Both the position numbers and the translations under genes were made by a program. From Paracoccus ravus (GTDB lineage: Bacteria; Pseudomonadota; Alphaproteobacteria; Rhodobacterales; Rhodobacteraceae), in the NCBI RefSeq assembly GCF_004522175.1, contig NZ_SDEB01000003.1, forward strand, positions 62,001 to 126,000: a stretch of 64,000 nt of DNA. Direction: 5' to 3'. Positions within the stretch are counted from its first letter, which is position 1, and every line of letters starts with the position of its first letter. Of the stretch, positions 1 through 8,150 are shown in pieces. The notes beneath the pieces were generated by a model. That model was not told the origin of the DNA. It saw only the letters and a program-made list of their open reading frames with translations, and made no database searches.

Positions 1-2
1 TG

Positions 3-236
3 AATTCCGTTGTAACCTACGCATGGCGAGTCCCCGCGCTGACAGGATCGGATGTTGAAAGCATTGATGCGCCGAGCGTGGCTGTCAATTTGAACAGCAG
101 CAAAGAAGCATCTACTGTCACCTTGCTGCACCTACTGGAAAATACCGATCCGATCGCGGGGACTTGCGAAAGGCCTCCTTTCTTCCGCCGGAAACGGACG
201 AAAAGGCGCAGGCGGCGGGGCATCATTCGCCTATGA
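3..236 (+). other. Left-edge segment with open frame, possible 3' end of an unknown gene
   Basis: A frame is open from the first bases of the window to a TGA at 234-236 and would encode about 77 residues. I do not recognise the product. Its last third is arginine-rich and looks like read-through rather than a folded domain. Bases 50-145 are visibly poorer in G+C than the rest of the window and use codons such as GAA, AAA, TCT and ACT that neighbouring genes avoid. The segment also holds an inverted repeat (29-53 against 147-164). It could be the end of a foreign gene, an insertion-sequence remnant or plain intergenic DNA. From 237 to the nasS stop I see nothing further that I can support. Confidence 0.2.
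29..164. repeat. Imperfect inverted repeat flanking a lower-GC segment
   Basis: AGTCCCCGCG at 29-38 is matched by its reverse complement at 155-164, and GATCGGAT at 46-53 is matched by ATCCGATC at 148-155. The left arm carries about 7 extra bases between its two blocks. The arms enclose roughly 95 bp of lower-GC DNA. The arrangement could be a long hairpin or the ends of a small degenerate mobile element. No target-site duplication is evident. Confidence 0.35.
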
Positions 237-343
237 TCGTGCCGGGGTCCGAATGCCGGGATCGTCCATTCGCATGGCCCCCGGGCAAAGGAATCGGGGG
301 CTGCGATGCTTCCGACGCGGGCTTTCGGCGACCCGCGGCCGGT

Positions 344-1519
344 TCAAGTCGCCTCGGGCGGCTCGAATGTAAAGCCATCGAAAAACGCGTCTGCCCGCAG
401 CACCATCTGGCCCTTCTCGGCCGGAACCGTGCGGTCCTGCGCCAAGCTGCCTTCGAGGCGCATCGACGCGCCGGGCAGCGGCGCGCCGGCAGGGCGCAAA
501 TGCTGGCGGTAAAGATCGGTGCGGAAATGCCCCATCGCCCTTTCCATGGCGGGACCGAGCGGCAATCCGCGCCGCGACGCGATCTTTGCCGCGATCAGGG
601 CGGCGAGGCTCTTCCACGGAAAACTTGCCCCACCGGCGTTGAAGGCGATGAAATCCGGCGCCTCGCGAAGGTCGCCCGAGGGCGTCACCATCATCTTGCC
701 GCTCAGCCCGCGCTCGGCCAATTCCGAGGGAAGATCCAGATATTCCCCACGCGACAGGATTTCGGCCGCGGTGCTGCGATGTCCCGGCTCATCGAGCCAT
801 CGGCCCGCGCGCCAGAGGGCACGCATCAAGGCCCCGGTTTCATCCGGCCGCGCCTCGGCCATGTCGCGGCGCAGGACCAGCCCCTTCTCGGGCGGCGCGG
901 CCCAGATCGCCGTGCCCGGCAGGATCAGCGTGGCGATGCCGCGCTCGACCGCGAAAGAGGCCCAGGGCTCGCCCACGCAAAACGCGTCCAACTCGCCCGC
1001 TGCCATCGCATCGGCCATCTGTGGCGGCGGGACAGTGACCAGATCCAGCCTCTCGGACGCGAATCCGCAGGTTTCAAGCCAATGCCCGACCAGTTCCAGA
1101 TGGGTCGAAAAGGCAAAGGGGACACCGACACGCAGCCGGTCCGGGACGACCTTGCCCAAGGCCTCGCCCGCCGCGCGGGCATCGCTGAAATCGAACTCAT
1201 GGCCCTCGGCGCGCAGTCTGGCCGCGATCTCGTTGCTGACTGCAATCGCCTCGCCGCCATGGGACAGGAACATCAGCAAGTCGAATTCCGGCAATCGCGG
1301 CCCAAGGCCCAAAGCCTGCCCGATCGGCATGGGCACCAGCATATGCGCAGCGTCGATCACCCCCGCGCCCAGCATGTCGCGGCTCTGCGCCCAGGCGGTC
1401 AGGCGCAATAGGTCGAATTCCAGCCCCTCTTCGGCGGCAAAACCCATCTCGCGCGCGATGACCAGCGGCGCCGCGTCGATGAGCGGCACATAGCCGAGGC
1501 GCATCCGCGTCAGCGCCAT
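344..1519 (-). CDS. nasS: NasS-like nitrate/nitrite sensor, cytoplasmic NrtA/CmpA-type binding protein
   Basis: This 391-residue protein has the fold signature of the NrtA/CmpA nitrate-binding family (LGYVPLIDAAP near the start, CVGEPW in the middle). It lacks a signal peptide or lipobox, so it should stay in the cytoplasm. NasS proteins of this kind bind nitrate or nitrite and hold the antiterminator NasT inactive when the ligand is absent. The gene follows nasT on the same strand and overlaps it by 10 bp, which supports assignment as the sensor rather than a transporter component. No assimilatory nitrate or nitrite reductase gene follows before the left edge. Confidence 0.88.
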   Translation of the reverse strand: MALTRMRLGYVPLIDAAPLVIAREMGFAAEEGLEFDLLRLTAWAQSRDMLGAGVIDAAHMLVPMPIGQALGLGPRLPEFDLLMFLSHGGEAIAVSNEIAARLRAEGHEFDFSDARAAGEALGKVVPDRLRVGVPFAFSTHLELVGHWLETCGFASERLDLVTVPPPQMADAMAAGELDAFCVGEPWASFAVERGIATLILPGTAIWAAPPEKGLVLRRDMAEARPDETGALMRALWRAGRWLDEPGHRSTAAEILSRGEYLDLPSELAERGLSGKMMVTPSGDLREAPDFIAFNAGGASFPWKSLAALIAAKIASRRGLPLGPAMERAMGHFRTDLYRQHLRPAGAPLPGASMRLEGSLAQDRTVPAEKGQMVLRADAFFDGFTFEPPEAT

Positions 1520-2100
1520 GTCAGCAGCCCCGCCGCCATGACCAGCTGCTGGGCGATATCGGCGACACGCTTGCCCTGATCCATCGCGGTCTTGCGCAAG
1601 AGCGCATAGGCGGCCTCTTCGTCAATGCCGCGCGCCTTCATCAGCACGGCCTTGGCCCGGTCGATGATCTTGCGTTCCTCGAGCGCGGCGCGGGTGGCGG
1701 CCAGTTCGCTGCGCATGCGCTGAAACATGTGGAAGCGCGCGATGGCCGCATCGAGGATGGGCTTGATCCGGTCGGGACGCAGGCCATCCACGACATAGGC
1801 CGAGACGCCGGCCTCGATCGCCGCTCGGGTCAGTTGCTCGTCCGAGCGGTCCACGAACATCGCCACGGGACGCTCGGTCGGGCCCGAGGCCAAGGCCAGT
1901 TCCTCGAGGATGTCGCGCGAGGGATTGGCAAGGTCGATCAGCACGACATCGGGGCGATATTCCGCGATCTGGCGCGCAAGGCCGGTCTCTTCCGAGATGA
2001 TGCGGATATCGTGATCGCCCACTTCGCGCAGGCCGTCGACGATGGGAAGGGCGCGTTCCTTGTCAGGCTCGACAATGACGATAGAGAGACGTTTTTCCAT
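1510..2100 (-). CDS. nasT: NasT-like ANTAR-domain antitermination response regulator
   Basis: The 196-residue protein has a receiver-like N-terminal domain with an acidic patch around D56, followed by a C-terminal ANTAR RNA-binding domain at about residues 137-190 (KIIDRAKAVLMKARGIDEEAAY). ANTAR proteins bind paired hairpins in leader mRNA and prevent termination. NasT does this for nitrate assimilation genes when released by NasS. I chose the ATG at 2098-2100 because the receiver fold begins there; the frame stays open upstream but that extension looks non-coding. The stop overlaps the nasS start, so the two are probably coupled. Confidence 0.9.
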   Translation of the reverse strand: MEKRLSIVIVEPDKERALPIVDGLREVGDHDIRIISEETGLARQIAEYRPDVVLIDLANPSRDILEELALASGPTERPVAMFVDRSDEQLTRAAIEAGVSAYVVDGLRPDRIKPILDAAIARFHMFQRMRSELAATRAALEERKIIDRAKAVLMKARGIDEEAAYALLRKTAMDQGKRVADIAQQLVMAAGLLTWR

Positions 2101-2267
2101 GCCCTGCCCGGTGGTTTCCCCTGCCCTGACATTGCCCGGTACGGCAAGGCAATGACGCCCCGCCAAAGACCCCGCGAGCGGCGTCAGACCTGCCGCGATA
2201 TTATGCAACCTTTTCCGCATTGCCGTAATTTCGGGCGCATGCCCGGCGCTGTAGGAGGGTTGGGGTC

Positions 2268-3161
2268 TTGAACAACGCGCGCGCGAACCCCATTGCCAAG
2301 TCTCTGGCCCGAGCCGGTCACGAAGGACAAACGATGCCGCCCCTGCCCGCCGATCCAAGGCCGATGACCCTGCGCGAGAGCGAGATTCGCCGCTTTGCCC
2401 GCGCCCGCTACGGGCTGCGCGGCACCTTGCGGCTGCATCGCGCCTCACTCGGAACTGACCTTCTGCGCGCGCCGCTGAACGTGATGCTGTCGCCGGTCTT
2501 TCTGCTGCTGCGGCTCTGGGCGCTGATCCTGCGGCTTCTGGGAGCGCGGCGGGCGGCGGCGTGGTTGTCGCAGCGCAAGATCTTTCTCACCACCGATCTG
2601 GCGCGGCAGTTGAAATCCGATCTGCATGGGCTTTTCGGGGCTCTCGCCGCGAAAGGCGTCGCGCCCGATGCCTCGGCCGAGCGGATCGAGGCAGCTATCG
2701 AAGCCCATGCCGAGGCGCGCAATGCGGTGGCCGAATTGACCACCTCGGCTCTGGTCCTGCTGGCGGGGATCGCGCTGTTTCGACGCGCGACGCCCGGCAT
2801 CGTGACACTGGCCGAGCCTTTGGCCCATCTGCGGGCGCAGACGCAGGCGATCCGGGATTTCGCCTTGGGCGATTGGGCCGGAGGGGTTTGGTATGGCTGG
2901 TTTCCGGCCCAGCATTCGCTGTCCGAACTGGTTCTGACCGGACTTGCGCTGGCGCTTCTGGCGGCGCTTGTCACCGCCTTTGCCGGGCTCTTGGCCGATC
3001 CGGTCCAGCTTTGGGCCGGGATTCACCAGCGGCGCTTGATGCGAATGATGGCGCGGCTCGACCGGAACCGGCCCGAGCCTGCGCTTTCGGGCGAACATCT
3101 GCTCGCCCGGTTGGGGGATATCGGCGATCTGGCGGCCTCGCTCTGGCGCGGCTGGCGCTAG
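2268..3161 (+). CDS. Conserved hypothetical membrane protein
   Basis: I cannot assign a function. The 297-residue product has a basic N-terminus, a hydrophobic stretch around residues 70-95 rich in Leu, an amphipathic middle, a second hydrophobic segment around 160-170 and a strong one around 224-245. It resembles short membrane proteins of Rhodobacteraceae that I recall under DUF6635, but this is memory and not a search. The chosen start is a TTG at 2268 with a strong GGAGGG site 8 nt upstream. An ATG at 2334 with AAGGA before it is an alternative. The gene is divergent from nasT, and its end overlaps the pcaB stop by 4 bp on the opposite strand. Confidence 0.6.
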   Translation: MNNARANPIAKSLARAGHEGQTMPPLPADPRPMTLRESEIRRFARARYGLRGTLRLHRASLGTDLLRAPLNVMLSPVFLLLRLWALILRLLGARRAAAWLSQRKIFLTTDLARQLKSDLHGLFGALAAKGVAPDASAERIEAAIEAHAEARNAVAELTTSALVLLAGIALFRRATPGIVTLAEPLAHLRAQTQAIRDFALGDWAGGVWYGWFPAQHSLSELVLTGLALALLAALVTAFAGLLADPVQLWAGIHQRRLMRMMARLDRNRPEPALSGEHLLARLGDIGDLAASLWRGWR

Positions 3162-4468
3162 ACTGCGGCCTGCGCGGCAAAGTCTCGGGCTTCGGAGGGC
3201 GCGGTCCCGAGGCTGCCGATGGCGAGATCTAGATCGGGAAAATCGCGCCGGACCAGATCCGGGAGAGAGCCACCCGCCCGGATCGCCTCGGCGCAAAGTT
3301 CCTTGATCCGGGCCTGCGCCTCGGGGCGTGGCATGTGACGTGCCAAAGCAAAGCTCAGCGCCTCGGCATGGATCAACCCGCCCCCGGCATTCAGATTGCG
3401 CGCCATCGCGTCGGCATCGGGCGAAAGGCTTGCGATCACCTGCTCGGCCAAGGCCAGCGCGCGCCCGGTCGAGATGCAAAGCTGCGGCAGGCTCAGCCAT
3501 TCGACGAACCATGCCGATCCGTCGCGCTGCTGGCGATGCAGCCCCGCGCCCTGCATGGCGGAAGCCAGCGCCACCGAATGCCGCGCCAGCGCGACCAGAA
3601 CGGAAGGGCCGACCGGATTCTGCTTTTGCGGCATGGTCGAAGATCCGCCCGCGCCTTCGAGCCGGATCTCGTCGATGCCGGATTGGGTCATCAGGATCAG
3701 GTCTTCGCCGATCTTGCCAAGGCTGGCCATCAGCCCCGCCATCCATGCCGAGAAGGCGCCGATCCGGTCGCGCTCGGCATGCCAGCTATGGCCGGGATCG
3801 GACAGACCGAGCGCCTTCGCAAGGCCCGCGCGCACCGCCGGACCCTCGGGACCCATGGCCGAGAGCGTGCCCGCCGCACCGCCGAGCGAAACCGTCGCAA
3901 GCTCCGGGCGCAGCGCCGCGAGCCTTGCGCGATGGCGCAAAAGCGGATGGCCCCAGCCTGAGACCAGCGCACCGAAACTGGTGGGCGTCGCGGCCTGACC
4001 ATAGGTTCGGGCTGCCATCGGCAGGTCGGCATGGGCGGCGGCGAGCTTGCCCAAGGTCGCGACGAGTGCACCCAGACGCTCGTCCCAGATCTCGGTCACG
4101 CGGCGCAGGCGCAGCGCGAGGCCGGTCTCCATGATATCCTGACTGGTCGCGCCCCAATGCAGAAATTGCGCATATTCGGGGGCTTTCATCTCCTTGCGGA
4201 AGGCCGCGACCAGCGCCGGGATCGGCACGCCATTCGTCGCGGTCTCGGCGGCGAGGGCCGAAGGGTCGATCTGCGTCTCGCGCGAGGCACGCTCGATATA
4301 GGCAGCGGCGGTTTCGGGGATCAGGCCCAGTTCGCCCTGGACGCGGGCCAACATCCCCTCGACCAGCAACATGGCCCGGATCTCGGCACTGTCGGAAAAC
4401 AGTGCGGCAGTAGCGTCATCGCTGAAAAGATTGCGGTAGATCGCGCTGTCGGCGGCGGATGCGGGCAT
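3158..4468 (-). CDS. pcaB: 3-carboxy-cis,cis-muconate cycloisomerase
   Basis: PcaB performs the second step after ring cleavage of protocatechuate, converting 3-carboxy-cis,cis-muconate to gamma-carboxymuconolactone in the cytoplasm. The 436-residue protein belongs to the fumarase/aspartase superfamily. It has HWGATSQDIMET at 104-115 and the signature GSSTMPQKQNP at about 275-285. I placed the start at the ATG 4466-4468, because the upstream in-frame extension would run through the hairpin-rich spacer after pcaG. It is the last gene of pcaDCHGB and the only one separated from its neighbour by a real gap (99 bp). Confidence 0.93.
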   Translation of the reverse strand: MPASAADSAIYRNLFSDDATAALFSDSAEIRAMLLVEGMLARVQGELGLIPETAAAYIERASRETQIDPSALAAETATNGVPIPALVAAFRKEMKAPEYAQFLHWGATSQDIMETGLALRLRRVTEIWDERLGALVATLGKLAAAHADLPMAARTYGQAATPTSFGALVSGWGHPLLRHRARLAALRPELATVSLGGAAGTLSAMGPEGPAVRAGLAKALGLSDPGHSWHAERDRIGAFSAWMAGLMASLGKIGEDLILMTQSGIDEIRLEGAGGSSTMPQKQNPVGPSVLVALARHSVALASAMQGAGLHRQQRDGSAWFVEWLSLPQLCISTGRALALAEQVIASLSPDADAMARNLNAGGGLIHAEALSFALARHMPRPEAQARIKELCAEAIRAGGSLPDLVRRDFPDLDLAIGSLGTAPSEARDFAAQAAV

Positions 4469-4494
4469 GGTCGGGCCTTCTGATTGTGGAAAGG

Positions 4495-4562
4495 CCGGGG
4501 GGCTGTCTGCCCCCCGGGCCCCCCGAGGATATTTATCTACCAAGAAAGATGCGAGGGGGCGT
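4495..4562. repeat. Hairpin plus GAGGATATTT-type extragenic element between pcaG and pcaB
   Basis: CCGGGGGGC at 4495-4503 pairs exactly with GCCCCCCGG at 4509-4517 across a 5-base loop. It is followed by CCCCGAGGATATTTATC and a second small GC-rich stem near 4555-4567. GAGGATATTT next to G/C tracts is an arrangement I recall as a common extragenic repeat in Rhodobacteraceae genomes. Here it splits the otherwise fused pca operon and may lower or process the pcaB part of the transcript. Confidence 0.55.
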
Positions 4563-4567
4563 GCCCT

Positions 4568-5173
4568 TCAGATGTCGAAGAAGACGGTCTCGTTTTCGCC
4601 CTGCAGGACGATGTCGAAGCGATATGTGCCGTCTGCGGTCTTCTTGGCGATCAGCGTGTTCACGCGGGGGCGATGCTCGATCCTTTGCAGGACGGGGCAG
4701 GACTCATTGTCCTCATCCTCGAAATAGATCCGGGTCTGCAGGCCCAGGTTGACGCCTCGCGCAACGACCCAAAGCGCGATATGCGGGGCCATCATGCGCC
4801 CGTCGGGGAAGGGCACGCGTCCCGGCTTGATGGTCGAAAGCGTCCATTCTCCGCTGTCGAAATCGGCGATGATGCGCGCCCAGCCCGTCACGTTCGGGTC
4901 CGCAGCACCGCGCGGGTCGTTGCCGGGATAGATGCCCTCGGCATCGGCCTGCCAGCTTTCGATCAGCGCATCGCGCAGGATCATGCCCGCACCGTCCTGA
5001 ACCGTGCCAACAATGGTGATCTGCTCGCCCTTGGCCCCCTCGCGGATCGGGCTTTCGCCCAGATCGGTGGGGTAGATGCCAGGGATGCCCAGCTTGTTCG
5101 GGGTCAGGCCGATATGAACATAGGGGCCTGCGGTTTGCGAGGGGGATTCCTTGAGATAGTCGAGCTTCTGCAT
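4568..5173 (-). CDS. pcaG: Protocatechuate 3,4-dioxygenase alpha subunit
   Basis: The 201-residue protein is the alpha chain of the intradiol dioxygenase that opens protocatechuate between its two hydroxyl-bearing carbons. It has the intradiol beta-sandwich landmarks (GPYVHIGLTP near residue 17, VLIESWQADAEG-like segment near residue 70, PGRVPFPDGRMMAPHI near 120). It lacks the Tyr/Tyr/His/His iron ligands, as expected for the alpha subunit. The ATG at 5171-5173 overlaps the pcaH stop by one base (TGATG), so the two subunits are translationally coupled. A longer frame upstream lies inside pcaH and was rejected. Confidence 0.94.
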   Translation of the reverse strand: MQKLDYLKESPSQTAGPYVHIGLTPNKLGIPGIYPTDLGESPIREGAKGEQITIVGTVQDGAGMILRDALIESWQADAEGIYPGNDPRGAADPNVTGWARIIADFDSGEWTLSTIKPGRVPFPDGRMMAPHIALWVVARGVNLGLQTRIYFEDEDNESCPVLQRIEHRPRVNTLIAKKTADGTYRFDIVLQGENETVFFDI

Positions 5174-5904
5174 CACAGCCCCTCCTTGCGGTTCTCGAAG
5201 AATGACTGGCGGCGGCCGCGCAGCACGATGTCGAACTTGTAGGCCAGGCAATCCATCGGGATCGCGCGGTTCATGTCGAGGGGCGCCACCAGAGCCTGGA
5301 TCGCCTTTTCCTGCCCGATGGTCTTGACGATGGGACATTTCGCGATCAGCGGGTCGCCCTCGAAATACATCTGGGTGATCAGGCGCTGGCCGAAGCCGGA
5401 GCCAAAGACCGAGATATGGATATGCATCGGCCGCCAGTTGTTGACGTGGTTCGGCCAGGGATAGGCACCGGGGCGCACGGTCAGGAATTCGTAGGACCCG
5501 TCCGGCCCGCTGATGGTGCGTCCGCAACCGCCGAAATTCGGATCAAGCGGGGCGGCGTAGTTGTCCTTTTTATGGCGGTAGCGGCCTCCGGCATTGGCCT
5601 GCCAGATCTCGACCAGCACATTCGGGATACCGCGCCCGTTCTCGTCCAAGACACGGCCATGCATGATGATGCGCTCGCCGATGGCGGGCTGGCCGGTGAA
5701 ATTCAGGATCAAGTTGTTATCGAGCGCGCCGATCATGGTATGACCGAAGGCCGGGCCGGTTTCCTCGCTGAGCGTGGACCCCAGCGCGACCAGAGGCCGG
5801 AATGGCGCACGGGTCATCGAGGTCTTGTATCCGGGCGTATATGCCGCCGGATGCCAGTCGCGGTCGCGGAAAAACAGCGGCCCCCGGTCGATGTCGTTTT
5901 TCAT
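5173..5904 (-). CDS. pcaH: Protocatechuate 3,4-dioxygenase beta (iron-binding) subunit
   Basis: This 243-residue subunit carries the non-haem ferric iron of the enzyme. The family's four ligands are visible as Y109 (in RYRHKKDNY), Y148 (in PGAYPWPNH) and H161/H163 (in RPMHIHISVFG), one residue offset from the Pseudomonas numbering. With PcaG it oxidatively cleaves protocatechuate to 3-carboxy-cis,cis-muconate. The start overlaps the pcaC stop by 4 bp and the end overlaps pcaG by 1 bp. Confidence 0.96.
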   Translation of the reverse strand: MKNDIDRGPLFFRDRDWHPAAYTPGYKTSMTRAPFRPLVALGSTLSEETGPAFGHTMIGALDNNLILNFTGQPAIGERIIMHGRVLDENGRGIPNVLVEIWQANAGGRYRHKKDNYAAPLDPNFGGCGRTISGPDGSYEFLTVRPGAYPWPNHVNNWRPMHIHISVFGSGFGQRLITQMYFEGDPLIAKCPIVKTIGQEKAIQALVAPLDMNRAIPMDCLAYKFDIVLRGRRQSFFENRKEGL

Positions 5905-6281
5905 CGCTGGCTCTCCATGCTGGCGAAGGTTTCCTTGGCGATCTTGATGGCGTGGTTCGCGCGCGGCACGCCCGCATAGATCGCGACATGCAGCAGGGCT
6001 TCCAGAACGTCATCCTGCGTCGCGCCGGTATTGGCAGTGGCGCGGATATGCATGGCAAGCTCATGGTCATTGCCCAGACCCGCGAGCAGCGCGATGGTCA
6101 GCATCGAGCGTTCGCGCGGGGAAATCGTATCGCGCGACCAGACCGAGCCCCATGCCGCCTCGGTGATCAGGGTCTGGAAGGGCGCGTCGAAATCGGTCTT
6201 CGCCGCCTCGGCCCGATCGACATGGGCATTGCCCAGCACGCGGCGGCGCGTGGCCATGCCCTGATCGAATCTGTCGCTCAT
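5901..6281 (-). CDS. pcaC: 4-carboxymuconolactone decarboxylase
   Basis: The 126-residue protein matches the short single-domain CMD family in length and motifs (WSRDTISPRERSML, and HIRATANTGATQDDVLEALLH with its helical active-site segment). It decarboxylates gamma-carboxymuconolactone to beta-ketoadipate enol-lactone. There is no fusion to PcaD, unlike the PcaL form of some bacteria. It overlaps pcaD by 4 bp and pcaH by 4 bp, consistent with a single coupled transcript. Confidence 0.94.
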   Translation of the reverse strand: MSDRFDQGMATRRRVLGNAHVDRAEAAKTDFDAPFQTLITEAAWGSVWSRDTISPRERSMLTIALLAGLGNDHELAMHIRATANTGATQDDVLEALLHVAIYAGVPRANHAIKIAKETFASMESQR

Positions 6282-7057
6282 TTCGAATGTTCCTCAAGAA
6301 AATCCCGCAGGATCGCCGCAAATGCCGCGGGCTGCTCGACGCAGGGCAGATGGCCCGCCTCGGGAATGATATGGAATGCCGCGTCGGGGATCAGATCGGC
6401 GGTCGCCTTGACAAGTTCGGCGGGCGAAGAGCCGTCCTGATCGCCAGCGATCACCGCGACCGGCAGGGTCAACCCGCGCGTCGTCTCGGTCAGATCGGCT
6501 GCCGCGAGCGCATGGCAGGCGCCGATATAGCCCTCGGCCGAGGTCCGCACGACCATATTGCGCCATGCCGCGAGTTCGGCTCGGGCGCGAAATGCAGGTG
6601 CGAACCAGCGCTGCATAATGACATCGGCGATGGAATCGATCCCGCCCGCGCGGATCGCGGCGACACGCTCGGACCAGCCTTGCGCATTGCCCATCTGAAC
6701 CGCGGTGTTCGACAGGACCGCCGCGCGGATCAACTCGGGCCGCCGGGCCGAGATCAATTGCGCAATCATGCCCCCGATCGAAAGGCCGACGAAGATGACC
6801 GGGCCAAGGCCCAGATGCTCGATCAGGGCCGCGGCATCATCGGCCAGATCATCGACCGTGAAATTGCCGCCCTCGTCGGAGAGGCCATGGCCGCGCTTGT
6901 CGAAACGAATGGCGCGGATTTCGGGCATCTCGGCCAGCAATTGGTCCCAAAGCCGCAGATCCGTCCCCAGAGAATTGGCGAAAACGACGACGGGCCCAGT
7001 GGCCGGGCCGTCGATCCGGTAATGCATCGCGCCCCAGGGGCGGGTCAGAACTTGCAT
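6278..7057 (-). CDS. pcaD: 3-oxoadipate enol-lactonase
   Basis: PcaD hydrolyses beta-ketoadipate enol-lactone to beta-ketoadipate. The 259-residue alpha/beta hydrolase has the nucleophile elbow GLSIGG (Ser93), the acidic residue in AGDQDGSSP (D206/D208) and the catalytic His in EAGHLPC (H236). The ATG at 7055-7057 is preceded by AGGGAGAG at good spacing. A 10-residue upstream extension was rejected for lack of a site. It is the first gene of pcaDCHGB and lies divergent to pcaQ. pcaIJ and pcaF, needed to reach succinyl-CoA and acetyl-CoA, are not in the window. Confidence 0.94.
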   Translation of the reverse strand: MQVLTRPWGAMHYRIDGPATGPVVVFANSLGTDLRLWDQLLAEMPEIRAIRFDKRGHGLSDEGGNFTVDDLADDAAALIEHLGLGPVIFVGLSIGGMIAQLISARRPELIRAAVLSNTAVQMGNAQGWSERVAAIRAGGIDSIADVIMQRWFAPAFRARAELAAWRNMVVRTSAEGYIGACHALAAADLTETTRGLTLPVAVIAGDQDGSSPAELVKATADLIPDAAFHIIPEAGHLPCVEQPAAFAAILRDFLEEHSK

Positions 7058-7123
7058 GGTGCTCTCCCTCTTTCCATAATCTGTCACAACAGTTCCGGCG
7101 TGAATAATGCAAAATCAGCCAAA
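7058..7123. promoter_or_regulatory. pcaD/pcaQ divergent control region
   Basis: The 66 bp between the two start codons must hold both promoters and the PcaQ binding site. LysR-type regulators usually act from such shared spacers on their own gene and the divergent operon. The DNA is locally AT-rich (7078-7135) against a GC-rich background. A single ATAACC half-site lies at 7128-7133 inside the first pcaQ codons. I do not see a complete PcaQ palindrome, so the exact operator is not assigned. Confidence 0.5.
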
Positions 7124-8038
7124 ATGAATAACCAATCTGCTATGCATCCCGGCGTCAAGCTGCGCCATATCAGGGCCTTTCTGGAGATCGCCGCCGAAGG
7201 CGGGCTGTCCTCGGTCGCCCGCGCGCAGGGCATTACCCAGCCCGCCTTGTCGCGCACCCTGGCGGAATTGGAGACCCTGCTCGGCCAGGCCATGTTCCTG
7301 CGGCAGGGGCGGCGGATGGTCCTGACCGAGGCGGGGACATTGTTTCGACGTCACGCCATGGCCGCGATGCAGGCGCTCGAGGCTGCGGCCAGGGCCGTGA
7401 AGCCGGGCGGCAGCGGCGTGTTGCGGATCGGCGTTCTGCCCAGCGTCGCGACCCGGTTCCTGCCGCAGGTCATGCTGCGCTTTCGGGAATTGCATCCCGC
7501 CATCCTTCTGGCGGCCGAGACCGGGCCGCATTTCCACCTGATGCGGCTCTTGCGCGACGGGGCCGTCGACATGGTGGTCGGCCGCCTGCCGGGATCTTCG
7601 GAAATGGCCGGGCTGCGGTTCGACCATCTCTACGAGGACGGCGTCATCCTGGTCGCCCGCGCCGACCATCCGCTGCGCGACCGCCCCGCGCCGGAAGCCC
7701 TCGCGGCATCGCCGCTGGTCCTGCCCCCGGCCACGGCGCTGATCAGGCCGGCCGTGACGGATTACCTTTCGGCCCATGGGCTGAGCGGATTGCGACCTGC
7801 CTTCGAGACCGTCTCTCTGGCCCTGGGACGTGGGCTTTGCCTTGGCTCGGACGCCATGTGGTTCATCTCGCATGGGGTGGTCATCCACGAGCTTGAGCGC
7901 GGCGAATTGGTCGAATTGCCGACCGGCGCACGGTTTTTGTCGGGCGCGATCGGCATGACCCGACGTCAGGCCATTTCCGTGTCGGGACTGTCCGAATTTG
8001 AGGAAATTGCCCGCGAACTGGCCCGAGACAAGGCGTGA
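7124..8038 (+). CDS. pcaQ: LysR-type regulator of the protocatechuate operon (PcaQ)
   Basis: The 304-residue protein has the LysR winged helix at about residues 12-70 (HIRAFLEIAAEGGLSSVARAQGITQPALSRTLAELE is spread over 15-50), followed by a periplasmic-binding-like effector domain. PcaQ activates pca genes in response to beta-carboxymuconate-type intermediates in rhizobia and relatives. Identity rests on the family match and on its divergent position next to pcaDCHGB. Start choice is between ATG 7124 and ATG 7142, and both keep the whole HTH. The frame continues far upstream through pcaD antisense and was trimmed. Confidence 0.88.
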   Translation: MNNQSAMHPGVKLRHIRAFLEIAAEGGLSSVARAQGITQPALSRTLAELETLLGQAMFLRQGRRMVLTEAGTLFRRHAMAAMQALEAAARAVKPGGSGVLRIGVLPSVATRFLPQVMLRFRELHPAILLAAETGPHFHLMRLLRDGAVDMVVGRLPGSSEMAGLRFDHLYEDGVILVARADHPLRDRPAPEALAASPLVLPPATALIRPAVTDYLSAHGLSGLRPAFETVSLALGRGLCLGSDAMWFISHGVVIHELERGELVELPTGARFLSGAIGMTRRQAISVSGLSEFEEIARELARDKA

Positions 8039-8150
8039 TGGCGCAGGCCGCCACGAAATTTGTCCATTTACAGAGCGCATCAGGCATTGCTAGGGGGCGC
8101 GCAAATCGGACGGGCGGATGGGGCCCGATTCCCGAGATGCGAGGAGAACC

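Noticed and set aside
164..1411. Long plus-strand open frame across nasS
   Set aside because: It is antisense to a protein with clear NrtA-type features; its translation is Arg/Pro/Gln-rich with no recognisable domain, typical of a shadow frame in GC-rich DNA.
7058..7133. Complete PcaQ operator palindrome
   Set aside because: Only one ATAACC half-site is visible; the partner half is too diverged to claim.
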